From assembly GCF_041227145.1 (NCBI RefSeq), contig NZ_JBGFSP010000003.1, positions 310,001 to 374,000 on the forward strand: a DNA stretch of 64,000 nucleotides, written 5' to 3'. The notes below the pieces were generated by a model. That model worked only from the letters and a program-made list of their open reading frames with translations, did no database searches and was not told the DNA's origin. The translations under genes and the position numbers were made by a program. Positions 20,358 to 27,560 of this stretch are shown piece by piece. Position 1 is the first letter of the stretch. Every line of letters starts with the position of its first letter. The stretch comes from Bacteroides sp. AN502(2024) (GTDB lineage Bacteria; Bacteroidota; Bacteroidia; Bacteroidales; Bacteroidaceae).

Positions 20358-21658
20358 GATACTATGATTCTATATTGCTCCATAATTTGACTTCTTTTAC
20401 TCATCTCCTCCTTCGTTGGTGAAAAACCCATATATTTACAAGCATGGTCATTCTTGAGAATACAGATACACATCCGCTTATACGTGGGTATTTCCTTGAA
20501 CTCAGGAATATCAATATCATCCAGATATTCCATACGCACCGGTTTCTTCAACGTTTTGTAGTTACTGTTGTCCATAACAATAATCGGCACTTTCGCATCA
20601 ATCAGCTTTTGGATGGTGGCGTCACTCAGACACCCTCCCCTTGTCCGCCAGAAATTCACACTCACAGAGAGTTTTCGGAGATAATTTTTCCTCGCCCGTT
20701 CCGGCAAAGTAGACAATAGGAAATACATAAACTCGCGCCATGTATATCCTTCCGGAAGTTTCACCGACTGCCATCCCATTGCATGAGTCCCCCCATACAT
20801 ACCGGTAAAGTTCACTCCGTTCACCCTTCCCACCATTTTCCCCCAAGTATTCGGATCCAGTACCCGGTAAAGTTGCAGACTCTCTTGTGCCTCATTAATA
20901 AAAGGACTCGCTACACGCTGACGCTCCAGATTGACTCCGGCACGATAATAAAGATCGTACAAAGTATTATAATCCCATTGGAATTTTCCATTAGCCGTCC
21001 ATACATCCGTCGTCTTCCAGTCATAAATAGGATAAGCATTATAAATGTCATTCCCCACTTTCGAAGTCCATTTATATGTATGATACATCTGAAATTTGCG
21101 GCTCATATAGATACATCTCCACCGATTAAAACTCTCCTGTGTACGAATCCCGATCAGGCAACAAGTGCGCACTGCATCCTTCTTAGAATGTATCCATTGC
21201 GCAAAACGCATCTGGAATTCGTAATCCCACATGGTTGTATTATAAAAAGGAAAATCCTCCTTGGTCATTGCCTTTTTAGGCATGGAACGAACCCATATAT
21301 TTTTCTTGCTATCTTCCCACGGACGCCAGAAAGATTGATACATCGAAGTGCAAGTAGCCACACGGAAAGGGATGCATACCCGGTATACGTCCAGAATATC
21401 CTTATTAGCCTCCAGCATCCGGTCCACATAGTCAATAGTCATCTTATACTGGATTTCATAATCCATATGAAAAACACCCAGGCGTATCTTCAGATTATTC
21501 TTCCGGATATAATCGATACACATATTCAGCAATACCCCACTGTCCTTGCCTCCGGAGAATGACACATATATATTATCAAATTCATTAAATATAACCTTTA
21601 ATCGTTCTTGTGCCAATTCATATACATTCTTTGTGCCTGCTATTTTCTTTTTCGCCAT
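20354..21658 (-). CDS. PAPS-reductase-like PP-loop protein (IbrA-like, DUF3440)
   Basis: The 434-residue product has an N-terminal PP-loop motif SFSGGKDSGVLLNM (about residues 33-46), as in phosphoadenosine phosphosulfate reductases and other adenylating enzymes. A long family-specific region with many aromatic residues follows. It starts 3 bases after the GNAT gene and ends overlapping the ParB-like gene, so the three form one operon. It lacks the partner genes of sulfate assimilation, so a role in nucleic-acid or protein modification or in regulation is more likely than sulfate reduction. Confidence 0.85.
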   Translation of the reverse strand: MAKKKIAGTKNVYELAQERLKVIFNEFDNIYVSFSGGKDSGVLLNMCIDYIRKNNLKIRLGVFHMDYEIQYKMTIDYVDRMLEANKDILDVYRVCIPFRVATCTSMYQSFWRPWEDSKKNIWVRSMPKKAMTKEDFPFYNTTMWDYEFQMRFAQWIHSKKDAVRTCCLIGIRTQESFNRWRCIYMSRKFQMYHTYKWTSKVGNDIYNAYPIYDWKTTDVWTANGKFQWDYNTLYDLYYRAGVNLERQRVASPFINEAQESLQLYRVLDPNTWGKMVGRVNGVNFTGMYGGTHAMGWQSVKLPEGYTWREFMYFLLSTLPERARKNYLRKLSVSVNFWRTRGGCLSDATIQKLIDAKVPIIVMDNSNYKTLKKPVRMEYLDDIDIPEFKEIPTYKRMCICILKNDHACKYMGFSPTKEEMSKRSQIMEQYRIIVS

Positions 21659-21661
21659 AAT

Positions 21662-22069
21662 TTATCTATACATTTTAACATATCGTGTCCACTTCTTGTC
21701 CATGGATACAAATTCAAATCTTTCAAAGATTTCTTTATCCTGCATCAGCGTGATCGAATTGAGTAACCAACTTTCAGGTCCGAATTCCTCAATGACGGCT
21801 GGTAATAAACGCGACAAGATTTCCTCCCGTCCGGCACCTTCCGCCTTCACATAATAATTATTGATGATAGCTCTCTTCTGGCTTTTCTGTTCTACCGGAA
21901 CAAAGCCCACCACTTCTTTATCTTCAATCGCTATGAACCACACATATTCCTCACCCGTTTTGAAGGGGTAATTATTGTTTGCTCGTATCACTTCAGGATC
22001 CATTACCATCGGTGCTAAAAGCTGATATAAGTGTTTGTCTTTTCCTTTTAATTGTATTATCTGTATCAT
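21662..22069 (-). CDS. GNAT-family acetyltransferase-like protein
   Basis: The frame is open from 22090, but the Met at 22069 (MIQIIQLKGKD) gives a more natural start and a 135-residue protein. The central strand WFIAIEDKEVVGFVPVE and the segment INNYYVKAEGAGREEILSRLL correspond to the acetyl-CoA-binding part of GNAT enzymes, although the R/Q-x-x-G-x-G/A loop is weak. It is the first gene of the trio with the PAPS-reductase-like and ParB-like genes. Its acceptor substrate is unknown. Confidence 0.75.
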   Translation of the reverse strand: MIQIIQLKGKDKHLYQLLAPMVMDPEVIRANNNYPFKTGEEYVWFIAIEDKEVVGFVPVEQKSQKRAIINNYYVKAEGAGREEILSRLLPAVIEEFGPESWLLNSITLMQDKEIFERFEFVSMDKKWTRYVKMYR

Positions 22070-22273
22070 ATCATTCAAAAATGGACACACAAAAATAAAG
22101 AAAAAATATCAAACTCGTCATTTCTGCACCTAAAACATTTGTTTTTCACACTATTATCTCTATATTTCGATATTTTTGATATTCTTGAAATCACCCATAC
22201 GCCATCCCTTTTCACGTTTAAAGTAAGGCATTAAAGCTTCACAAGTTTATTTGAAAAGCACAAAACATCTGCC

Positions 22274-22368
22274 ATCTGCAACAAAATCATGCTACATCAC
22301 TGAATACAAGAAACTTATATTGTTGCAGATACCTATTGCAAATAGTTGCAGATAGCTTTATCTGCAAC
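22274..22368. repeat. Cluster of GTTGCAGAT motifs
   Basis: GTTGCAGAT or its complement occurs at 22274-22282, 22322-22330, 22345-22354 and 22359-22368. The last two copies face each other with a 4-base gap and form a 10-bp palindrome. A degenerate copy (ATTGCAAAT) is at 22335. Such clusters are typical of binding sites for a regulator or for a recombination directionality factor. Confidence 0.5.
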
Positions 22369-22417
22369 ATACTATTCAAATACCGGATTAGTACAGTTTT
22401 TACCTATATTCACACAA

Positions 22418-22447
22418 TGTTTCAAGCAATTGAAACATCTTGAAACA
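22418..22447. repeat. TGTTTCAA/TTGAAACA repeat cluster
   Basis: TGTTTCAA (22418-22425) faces TTGAAACA (22430-22437), and a third copy TTGAAACA follows at 22440-22447. It lies next to the GTTGCAGAT cluster in the same gene-free region. Confidence 0.45.
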
Positions 22448-22467
22448 AATCGCTGATAAAGAAAAAA

Positions 22468-22505
22468 CACCCGGAAAAGTGGATAACGGGATACTTTTCC
22501 GGGTG
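22468..22505. terminator. Strong bidirectional intrinsic terminator
   Basis: A perfect 13-bp stem CACCCGGAAAAGT / ACTTTTCCGGGTG (22468-22480 with 22493-22505) is flanked by an A-tract on the left and CTTTTT on the right, so it can stop transcription from both sides. Confidence 0.8.
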
Positions 22506-22540
22506 CTTTTTACGAAACTTCCTTATTATAAATGTTATAT

Positions 22541-22562
22541 GCGGTGCGTACGGGACTCAAAC
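22541..22562 (-). other. tRNA 3'-end-like fragment, possible attachment site
   Basis: On the minus strand the sequence GAGTCCCGTACGCACCGC looks like the T-loop, T-stem 3' strand and acceptor 3' strand of a tRNA. The 5' strand of the T-stem is absent, so it is not a tRNA gene. Fragments of this kind are left by integrative elements that use tRNA 3' ends as attachment sites. Confidence 0.35.
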
Positions 22563-22667
22563 ATGATCTCTAATTCCCTTTGCATCAAAATTTTCAAAGT
22601 CCAACGTTTAATCCAACGTACATAGTTCGCTGTTCTGCTTCGCTTTTGATAGCTGATTGAAACGGTA

Positions 22668-22675
22668 CAAAGATA
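22668..22675 (-). promoter_or_regulatory. Orphan promoter -7 box
   Basis: The minus strand reads TATCTTTG, a perfect TAnnTTTG, pointing leftward into the att-like fragment with no clear gene behind it. It could be the remnant promoter of a lost integrase gene or drive a small RNA. Apart from this and the repeats above, 22091-22783 holds no gene that I can support. Confidence 0.35.
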
Positions 22676-22783
22676 CTGTTTCTCTTTTGAATAGAAAAAC
22701 GGTATTGCATTTAATTGCACAATACAAATATAGAACGACTTTTTTCCCATATAAGACTTTCCACTATCGAAATACTAGTAACC

Positions 22784-23161
22784 CTATACATTACAGAAAG
22801 GACAATATATTTCCAAACCATTAGGAACATCTGGGTGGCTGGTATTTAATAAATTGCCTCTATCACCACCAAAATCATGATAATTTTTGCATTCTTTAAT
22901 GTATGCTTCTGTCGAAGTATCTGCATAACTGAATTTAAAGTATTCATACTGCCACATTTTTGGATTTGTTCTTCTATCTGCTAGCCCATGCTTTATTCGG
23001 GTGCGCAAATCCGTATCAGAACGCCCGACATATCTTACAACAAACGCACCTTTGTCATTCAAGTATCCAAATGCGTAATTACCAATTTTATCAGATTCTA
23101 TATTAGCATTTATTTCGTCATCAGTCAATCTGTAAGGTCCGACCATATTCAGTGATGCCAT
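22784..23161 (-). CDS. GIY-YIG-like nuclease domain protein
   Basis: This 125-residue protein carries a GIY-YIG-type core: GNYAFGY, then VVRYVGRSDTDLRTRIKHGL with the conserved Tyr, Gly and Arg, and a later Glu in AYIKECKNYHDFGGD. The C-terminus has a CPFC pair that could bind metal. It is the last gene of a five-gene leftward operon, 4 bases after the preceding gene. Stand-alone GIY-YIG proteins often cut DNA in mobile elements or defence systems. Its target cannot be read from sequence. Confidence 0.75.
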   Translation of the reverse strand: MASLNMVGPYRLTDDEINANIESDKIGNYAFGYLNDKGAFVVRYVGRSDTDLRTRIKHGLADRRTNPKMWQYEYFKFSYADTSTEAYIKECKNYHDFGGDRGNLLNTSHPDVPNGLEIYCPFCNV

Positions 23162-23165
23162 AGTA

Positions 23166-23672
23166 TTACCATTTTAATTTTTCTTTCAATTTATCCTTCA
23201 TTTGATTTGGTGTGATTTTATGTTCCTCTTTGTATTTTTCGAGTAACTTTTTCACCTCACTGGCAGAACAGTTTTTTCGATTATTTTCATCTTTAGCAAG
23301 TTTGGTCAAGTGTTCCGCAAGATATCCAAGTCGCCAATAATCCAAATCTATTAAATCACGATGTTTAATCAAAATTTGACTATCCAATCCGGCAGCAACA
23401 CCAACCTGCTTATCAGAAATTTTGATTTCTATCTTATACAAGTCCTCTTCTTTCAGAAAAAAGTAACTTAATTTACTCACAGAATCCCTACTAAGAGCCA
23501 ATGCAACAATGGCATCGTTTATATCTTCTTGAGTATCTGCTTTCCAGACACTCAATTTATTATCAGTGGTACGCAAATCACTAATGGCATCGCCGCAAAT
23601 ATAAGCATCCTTTCGATTAACAACCTTTGAGCCATCCCATTTGCTTATCCCGGAAATCATTCTTATTAACAT
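23166..23672 (-). CDS. Unknown protein, fourth gene of GIY-YIG operon
   Basis: The 168-residue product is not recognised. It starts with MLIRMISGISKWDG and has a mixed alpha-beta N-terminal half and a charged helical C-terminal half (KKLLEKYKEEHKITPNQMKDKLKEKLKW). There is no signal peptide and no membrane segment, so it should be cytoplasmic. It overlaps the upstream gene by 7 bases and leads directly into the GIY-YIG gene, so the proteins probably act together. Confidence 0.65.
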   Translation of the reverse strand: MLIRMISGISKWDGSKVVNRKDAYICGDAISDLRTTDNKLSVWKADTQEDINDAIVALALSRDSVSKLSYFFLKEEDLYKIEIKISDKQVGVAAGLDSQILIKHRDLIDLDYWRLGYLAEHLTKLAKDENNRKNCSASEVKKLLEKYKEEHKITPNQMKDKLKEKLKW

Positions 23673-24112
23673 GACAGTATTTCTTTCTTTAATTCTGATT
23701 TAATTTGTTCTGCATAGTCACGAATCCAAGAAGAAGTAAAAGTTGGAGCTGTTTCTATGATTGCCAAACAGTTCAGTGTCCTCCATTGCTCTATCACCAT
23801 CAAGGCTGCTTCTTGCGTTTGGGAATGAGGATCGGACAAACCGGCTTTTACCATTGTCAGCAACATATCCGTATCATCATTTTCCACTGTCATTCCTATA
23901 ATACGTAATAATCCCGCCAGAACATCAACATCTTTCTGATTATTTGAATAGATAGTATGCAACCATAGATAAGTTACAAATTTATTCGTCCTAATATAAC
24001 TTTCTACTTCCTTAATTATGTCATTTTCTACACCATCTTCAAAATCCGTATGTTTCAATGTCCATACAAATGTTCTGAGTTCGCTTTGATAATGATGAAT
24101 AAAATTCTTCAT
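23666..24112 (-). CDS. HEAT-repeat-like helical protein
   Basis: The 148-residue protein is nearly all helical, with repeated helix pairs of about 35 residues, including HSQTQEAALMVIEQWRTLNCLAIIE, which resembles a HEAT unit. It is predicted cytoplasmic. Its start lies 74 bases inside the preceding gene in another frame, which is unusually deep for an operon overlap and suggests coupled translation. The function is unknown. Confidence 0.6.
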   Translation of the reverse strand: MKNFIHHYQSELRTFVWTLKHTDFEDGVENDIIKEVESYIRTNKFVTYLWLHTIYSNNQKDVDVLAGLLRIIGMTVENDDTDMLLTMVKAGLSDPHSQTQEAALMVIEQWRTLNCLAIIETAPTFTSSWIRDYAEQIKSELKKEILSC

Positions 24113-24476
24113 TCATTCGATTCATATCTGCACTATTTGTAGAATCTTTAGAAGTCCTTTGTACAATTCGACCGCTTGAAACATCACCACTATTGTCAAT
24201 AGGGACACATTCTTCATTAATTCCATCCTCAGAATCAAGAGTCACATATTGGGAGGATTGAGAAGTTCCTGTTGAAAATGGGTATATGTTTATCCACGAC
24301 AAATCAGGCATTGCAACCTGCTGAATTTCGGTCAATTTTAATAGCTGACTTGACATATTCTCCAAATAGTCCTTCAAAAAGACTGCTGGATATTCAGGAG
24401 TAAGCTGAAACCGTGATTGCAGTTCTGCAAATTGCTTAGTAAAGTCATATAGTGAAGTTACTCCCATAACACTCAT
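24039..24476 (-). CDS. Unknown protein, second gene of GIY-YIG operon
   Basis: The 145-residue product is not recognised. The first 70 residues look helical (LYDFTKQFAELQSRFQLTPEYPAVFLKDYLENM). The rest is rich in Ser, Asp and Asn and probably flexible. Its start touches the stop of the preceding gene and its end overlaps the next gene by 74 bases. No signal peptide is seen. Confidence 0.6.
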   Translation of the reverse strand: MSVMGVTSLYDFTKQFAELQSRFQLTPEYPAVFLKDYLENMSSQLLKLTEIQQVAMPDLSWINIYPFSTGTSQSSQYVTLDSEDGINEECVPIDNSGDVSSGRIVQRTSKDSTNSADMNRMNEEFYSSLSKRTQNICMDIETYGF

Positions 24477-25195
24477 TATTCTTCAAAATACCACGACAGA
24501 AATTCCGAACAGAAACCTGCAGACTTTTCAAAAAAATCATTGACTGCATTGATATCAAAAGAATAAGTAGGATTGACAACCGTATTAATATCAAAATCCA
24601 GCATGTTGACCTCTTGAATGGTATTAATACCATTAGCAACCACCACAGGAGTCGTCACATAGAATTTGGATAAATAGTTTATAACAAAATGCCTATTGCT
24701 AATTTCTTCATCAACACGAAAGACTTGTGAGAAATCACAGTTATCCACAGTGGATTTTTTAAATGTATTCTTTGCGTAAATTATATTTGTAAAATTTTTA
24801 AACAATATTACATCACCAACATATCTAAGCGTAGGAGCAATAGCTAAACGGCTTGCTTTCATTTTTGTCTCCACCATTATTTTTTCAAACACTCGATTAC
24901 ATTCTTTCGTAAGTGTATGAACATTTTCTTGAGTGTATGCCATTTTAGTATTAACGATAATATAGTCTATCTTCTGTGCTTGAAACACTACCCTTACATC
25001 GTCATTAGGAGAAGCCAACATCCAATCTCCAGGAGAGAGCAGCATGCCTTTTATTACTTGTGGAGTATCAGACACAATGGAAGGAATATAATTAGGCAAC
25101 ACTTCTTGCATTACTGAAACAAAATTCCAATTAAACGCTATCTGTGGCATAAACACACTTCCGCGTAATCCATCTATGATAAAATCCATTTTCAT
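24476..25195 (-). CDS. Unknown protein, first gene of GIY-YIG operon
   Basis: The frame is open from an ATG at 25261. I prefer the ATG at 25195 (MKMDFIIDGLRGSVFMPQ) because the promoter box at 25275 would leave almost no leader for the first one. The 239-residue product has the length and alternating strand-helix feel of the TIGR04255-type proteins found in defence islands, but I cannot confirm this. It is cytoplasmic and shares one base with the next gene. Confidence 0.6.
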   Translation of the reverse strand: MKMDFIIDGLRGSVFMPQIAFNWNFVSVMQEVLPNYIPSIVSDTPQVIKGMLLSPGDWMLASPNDDVRVVFQAQKIDYIIVNTKMAYTQENVHTLTKECNRVFEKIMVETKMKASRLAIAPTLRYVGDVILFKNFTNIIYAKNTFKKSTVDNCDFSQVFRVDEEISNRHFVINYLSKFYVTTPVVVANGINTIQEVNMLDFDINTVVNPTYSFDINAVNDFFEKSAGFCSEFLSWYFEE

Positions 25196-25274
25196 AATGT
25201 TTCTTTTATTAGGTTTATATATTTTTTCAAATCTTATTTTTAAGCCATTATCTGCACACATTAATCACCGTATA

Positions 25275-25282
25275 CAAAAATA
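25275..25282 (-). promoter_or_regulatory. Putative promoter of the five-gene operon
   Basis: The minus strand reads TATTTTTG, a perfect TAnnTTTG box, in the 104-170 base gap between the transglutaminase gene and the first gene of the GIY-YIG operon. It indicates that the five genes form their own transcription unit. Confidence 0.5.
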
Positions 25283-25365
25283 CTCCTTTTTGCGGATTTA
25301 GCGCAATATAATAATCATAATGTTCATTTTTTTATTTTTTAATCACTACTCAATATCTATTAAGG

Positions 25366-26826
25366 TTATAATATGATTACTTTGGCTGATTTATTATCCA
25401 TATCCGGCATAGTCATGCCAATAGGCGCGCCAATATACGTGGGGTCACAAACAATATATTTCGTGTTGTTTATTAGGATGTGGTCTCCTTTCACCTCATC
25501 GCCAATCGCAATGGCCGTAGCTAGATGCCCGGGATAATAGACTAACGCACATTTCAGCCCCAATAAATCACGGACAATGCGGGTTAGCAAAATACTACGG
25601 TCCTCACAATCACAATAAGGGTAATACAGTGTTTCATCTGCAAAGAAAGCGCGGTCTGCACCCCACACCTTGTCATCATACTCATAAACAAAAGCCGTCT
25701 GCACCCAATGGCAAAGGATATCAACCGCCTCAGCTAACGGGCGGCCTTTGATAAATTGTTTCAAGGCCGGATAAAGTTCACTCTTTGCCCCGCTACTCAT
25801 GGGAGTATTGGCATACATCGCCCAACGGGTCATAAAGTCCTCACCTATACAGGAAGTAGGATAATCCTTGCAGAACGCCATCAAGTTCTCATCTTCCGCA
25901 ACCGTTGCTTTCAGCCACTCGACATCCGATGATTGCAGAACGCGCTTTGGCGCCACTTCTCTTGATAGAGATTGTTCTTGGGGAATATAAAGGGAAAGAG
26001 CCTGTTCATGAGGGAAAGCCGCCTCACAAAGTTGGATTTTATCAGCATTGCAATTATCCGCATAATAGAATATGCCATCTACTTGCCAACAAGCCTTGTC
26101 GAATATAAAATGTTGGCTGGCATAAAGCATATACAGGCGATTGTACGCCACCGCCAAACGCATCTGATAACCGGACTGGCAATAGATATACGCTTTGAGC
26201 AGTTCCGCCTCATTGCTGTTTTCTCCCAAGAAACCGCTGCACAAGGCATCAAGCATACGCAAATAGCTCCAGTCGCAAAGCTGCCTGCGAATACGTAATT
26301 GCAAACAATCGCGTATCACATTATTATATTTATCCCCTGACAACTGCTCCCATACTTTAGCGATGCTTTCCAGTTCCAGATTGGGCAACCGGAATTTGAG
26401 TGCATCATCCAATCGGACTCGCATTTCCGTGCCATAAAGTGAAAAGGCGAATGATTGTTCCACGGGATGAGGCTGTTCACGGATAGGCGCCACCGGAACC
26501 GGCTGCGGTTGAGGAGTAGGGATGTTTATCTCTTCCTCTATTACAACAAGCCTATCGTCAATAGGTTTCTTTTTATCCTCTTCCCTGATAATCACGGGAG
26601 GCACCTCTTTCTCCTTGGGCTTTGGAACGGCAGGAAGGGTTTTATAAGATAGCCATGCCTGCCGAATAAAATCGGCATATTCCCGATTGGCTTTGTCACG
26701 GAAGTCGTTGTAATCTTGTTTCGCTTGGTTCTTGAACGAATCGTAAGCGGAACGGAAGTCATTGTCCTGAGCGAAAGCCAGGATTGCATTAAATAATAGG
26801 ATTGTCAGAATTAGCGGTTTACTCAT
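25366..26826 (-). CDS. Exported transglutaminase-like cysteine protein
   Basis: The 486-residue protein has a signal peptide (residues 1-19, ending AFAQ), a charged helical stretch (20-60) and a Pro-rich linker (about 65-120). A helical middle and a C-terminal papain/transglutaminase-like core follow. The visible triad is Cys407 in CDCEDRS, His434 in PGHLATAI and Asp461 in VCDPTY. It could crosslink or cleave proteins in the periplasm. It overlaps the AbiGi gene by 4 bases and closes the caspase operon, so it is likely an effector or maturation enzyme of that system. Confidence 0.75.
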   Translation of the reverse strand: MSKPLILTILLFNAILAFAQDNDFRSAYDSFKNQAKQDYNDFRDKANREYADFIRQAWLSYKTLPAVPKPKEKEVPPVIIREEDKKKPIDDRLVVIEEEINIPTPQPQPVPVAPIREQPHPVEQSFAFSLYGTEMRVRLDDALKFRLPNLELESIAKVWEQLSGDKYNNVIRDCLQLRIRRQLCDWSYLRMLDALCSGFLGENSNEAELLKAYIYCQSGYQMRLAVAYNRLYMLYASQHFIFDKACWQVDGIFYYADNCNADKIQLCEAAFPHEQALSLYIPQEQSLSREVAPKRVLQSSDVEWLKATVAEDENLMAFCKDYPTSCIGEDFMTRWAMYANTPMSSGAKSELYPALKQFIKGRPLAEAVDILCHWVQTAFVYEYDDKVWGADRAFFADETLYYPYCDCEDRSILLTRIVRDLLGLKCALVYYPGHLATAIAIGDEVKGDHILINNTKYIVCDPTYIGAPIGMTMPDMDNKSAKVIIL

Positions 26827-27554
26827 TTCTTACGGTTATGGGATTGACCTATAATATCTTGTTCTATTTGACGATGAGATAAAAATGTGATATGGCTTAC
26901 ATCCCTATCGAATAAACCTTTAACATTTTTGAATTGATTACGCTCAGATATTAAGACATATTCAATATCGTTTACATCAAAGCCTAAATCAAAACCCTCA
27001 ACAAAGGTGCTACCTTTAGATTTTTTCAGTCCTTGGTAATCCTCTTCTGAAATGAAAGGTTTCTCATTTTGTCCTACCAAGCTGTTAAAATCGGGAACAT
27101 ATCTTAACTCCCTTTCATCGTAAAAACGATAAGAACTGAATCCGTATTTTTTCAATTCTCCATCATAATTCTTCGTATATGCGATGGAATACCATAAAGA
27201 TTTTTCCGATTCCGTCCATTCTTTACATTTACCACCAAGGTTCTTAAATGAATCCATTTGATTCCGTAAGGACAACGCTTCCACATACCGGTACCACACA
27301 AGTGATAATCCTTTAGATTTTGCCCACTTACTTTTGAATCCAATGGTATACGGTCCGTATTTGCCAAGGTATTCGCCAATATCTGATAATGGAATATCAC
27401 AGAAACTAATCATAGGGAAAGCGATATTTTTCGTTGACCCCTTCCATTTGATGGTTTCAAGACTATATGAACACTTTAGTTTCTTAGATTGAATAATTGC
27501 TTCCAATCCCTTGAATGTAGTTTGATGCCAAACAACATTTGTACTTAATCCCAT
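26823..27554 (-). CDS. AbiGi-family abortive-infection-like protein
   Basis: The 243-residue cytoplasmic protein starts with a pattern I recognise from the AbiGi family: WHQTTFKGLEAIIQSKKLKCSYSLE, then PMISFCDIPLSDIGEYLGKYGPYTIGF, WAKSKGLSLVWY and DERELRYVP. AbiGi is the antitoxin-side component of the AbiG phage-resistance pair of Lactococcus, but most members stand alone and have no known activity. It sits between a caspase gene (6-base gap) and the transglutaminase gene (4-base overlap). This links an exported protease set with a family known from phage defence. Confidence 0.75.
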   Translation of the reverse strand: MGLSTNVVWHQTTFKGLEAIIQSKKLKCSYSLETIKWKGSTKNIAFPMISFCDIPLSDIGEYLGKYGPYTIGFKSKWAKSKGLSLVWYRYVEALSLRNQMDSFKNLGGKCKEWTESEKSLWYSIAYTKNYDGELKKYGFSSYRFYDERELRYVPDFNSLVGQNEKPFISEEDYQGLKKSKGSTFVEGFDLGFDVNDIEYVLISERNQFKNVKGLFDRDVSHITFLSHRQIEQDIIGQSHNRKK

Positions 27555-27560
27555 AGTTTT

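Noticed and set aside
22541..22620. Complete tRNA gene
   Set aside because: Only the 3' part fits. No D-arm, anticodon arm or 5' T-stem strand can be drawn.
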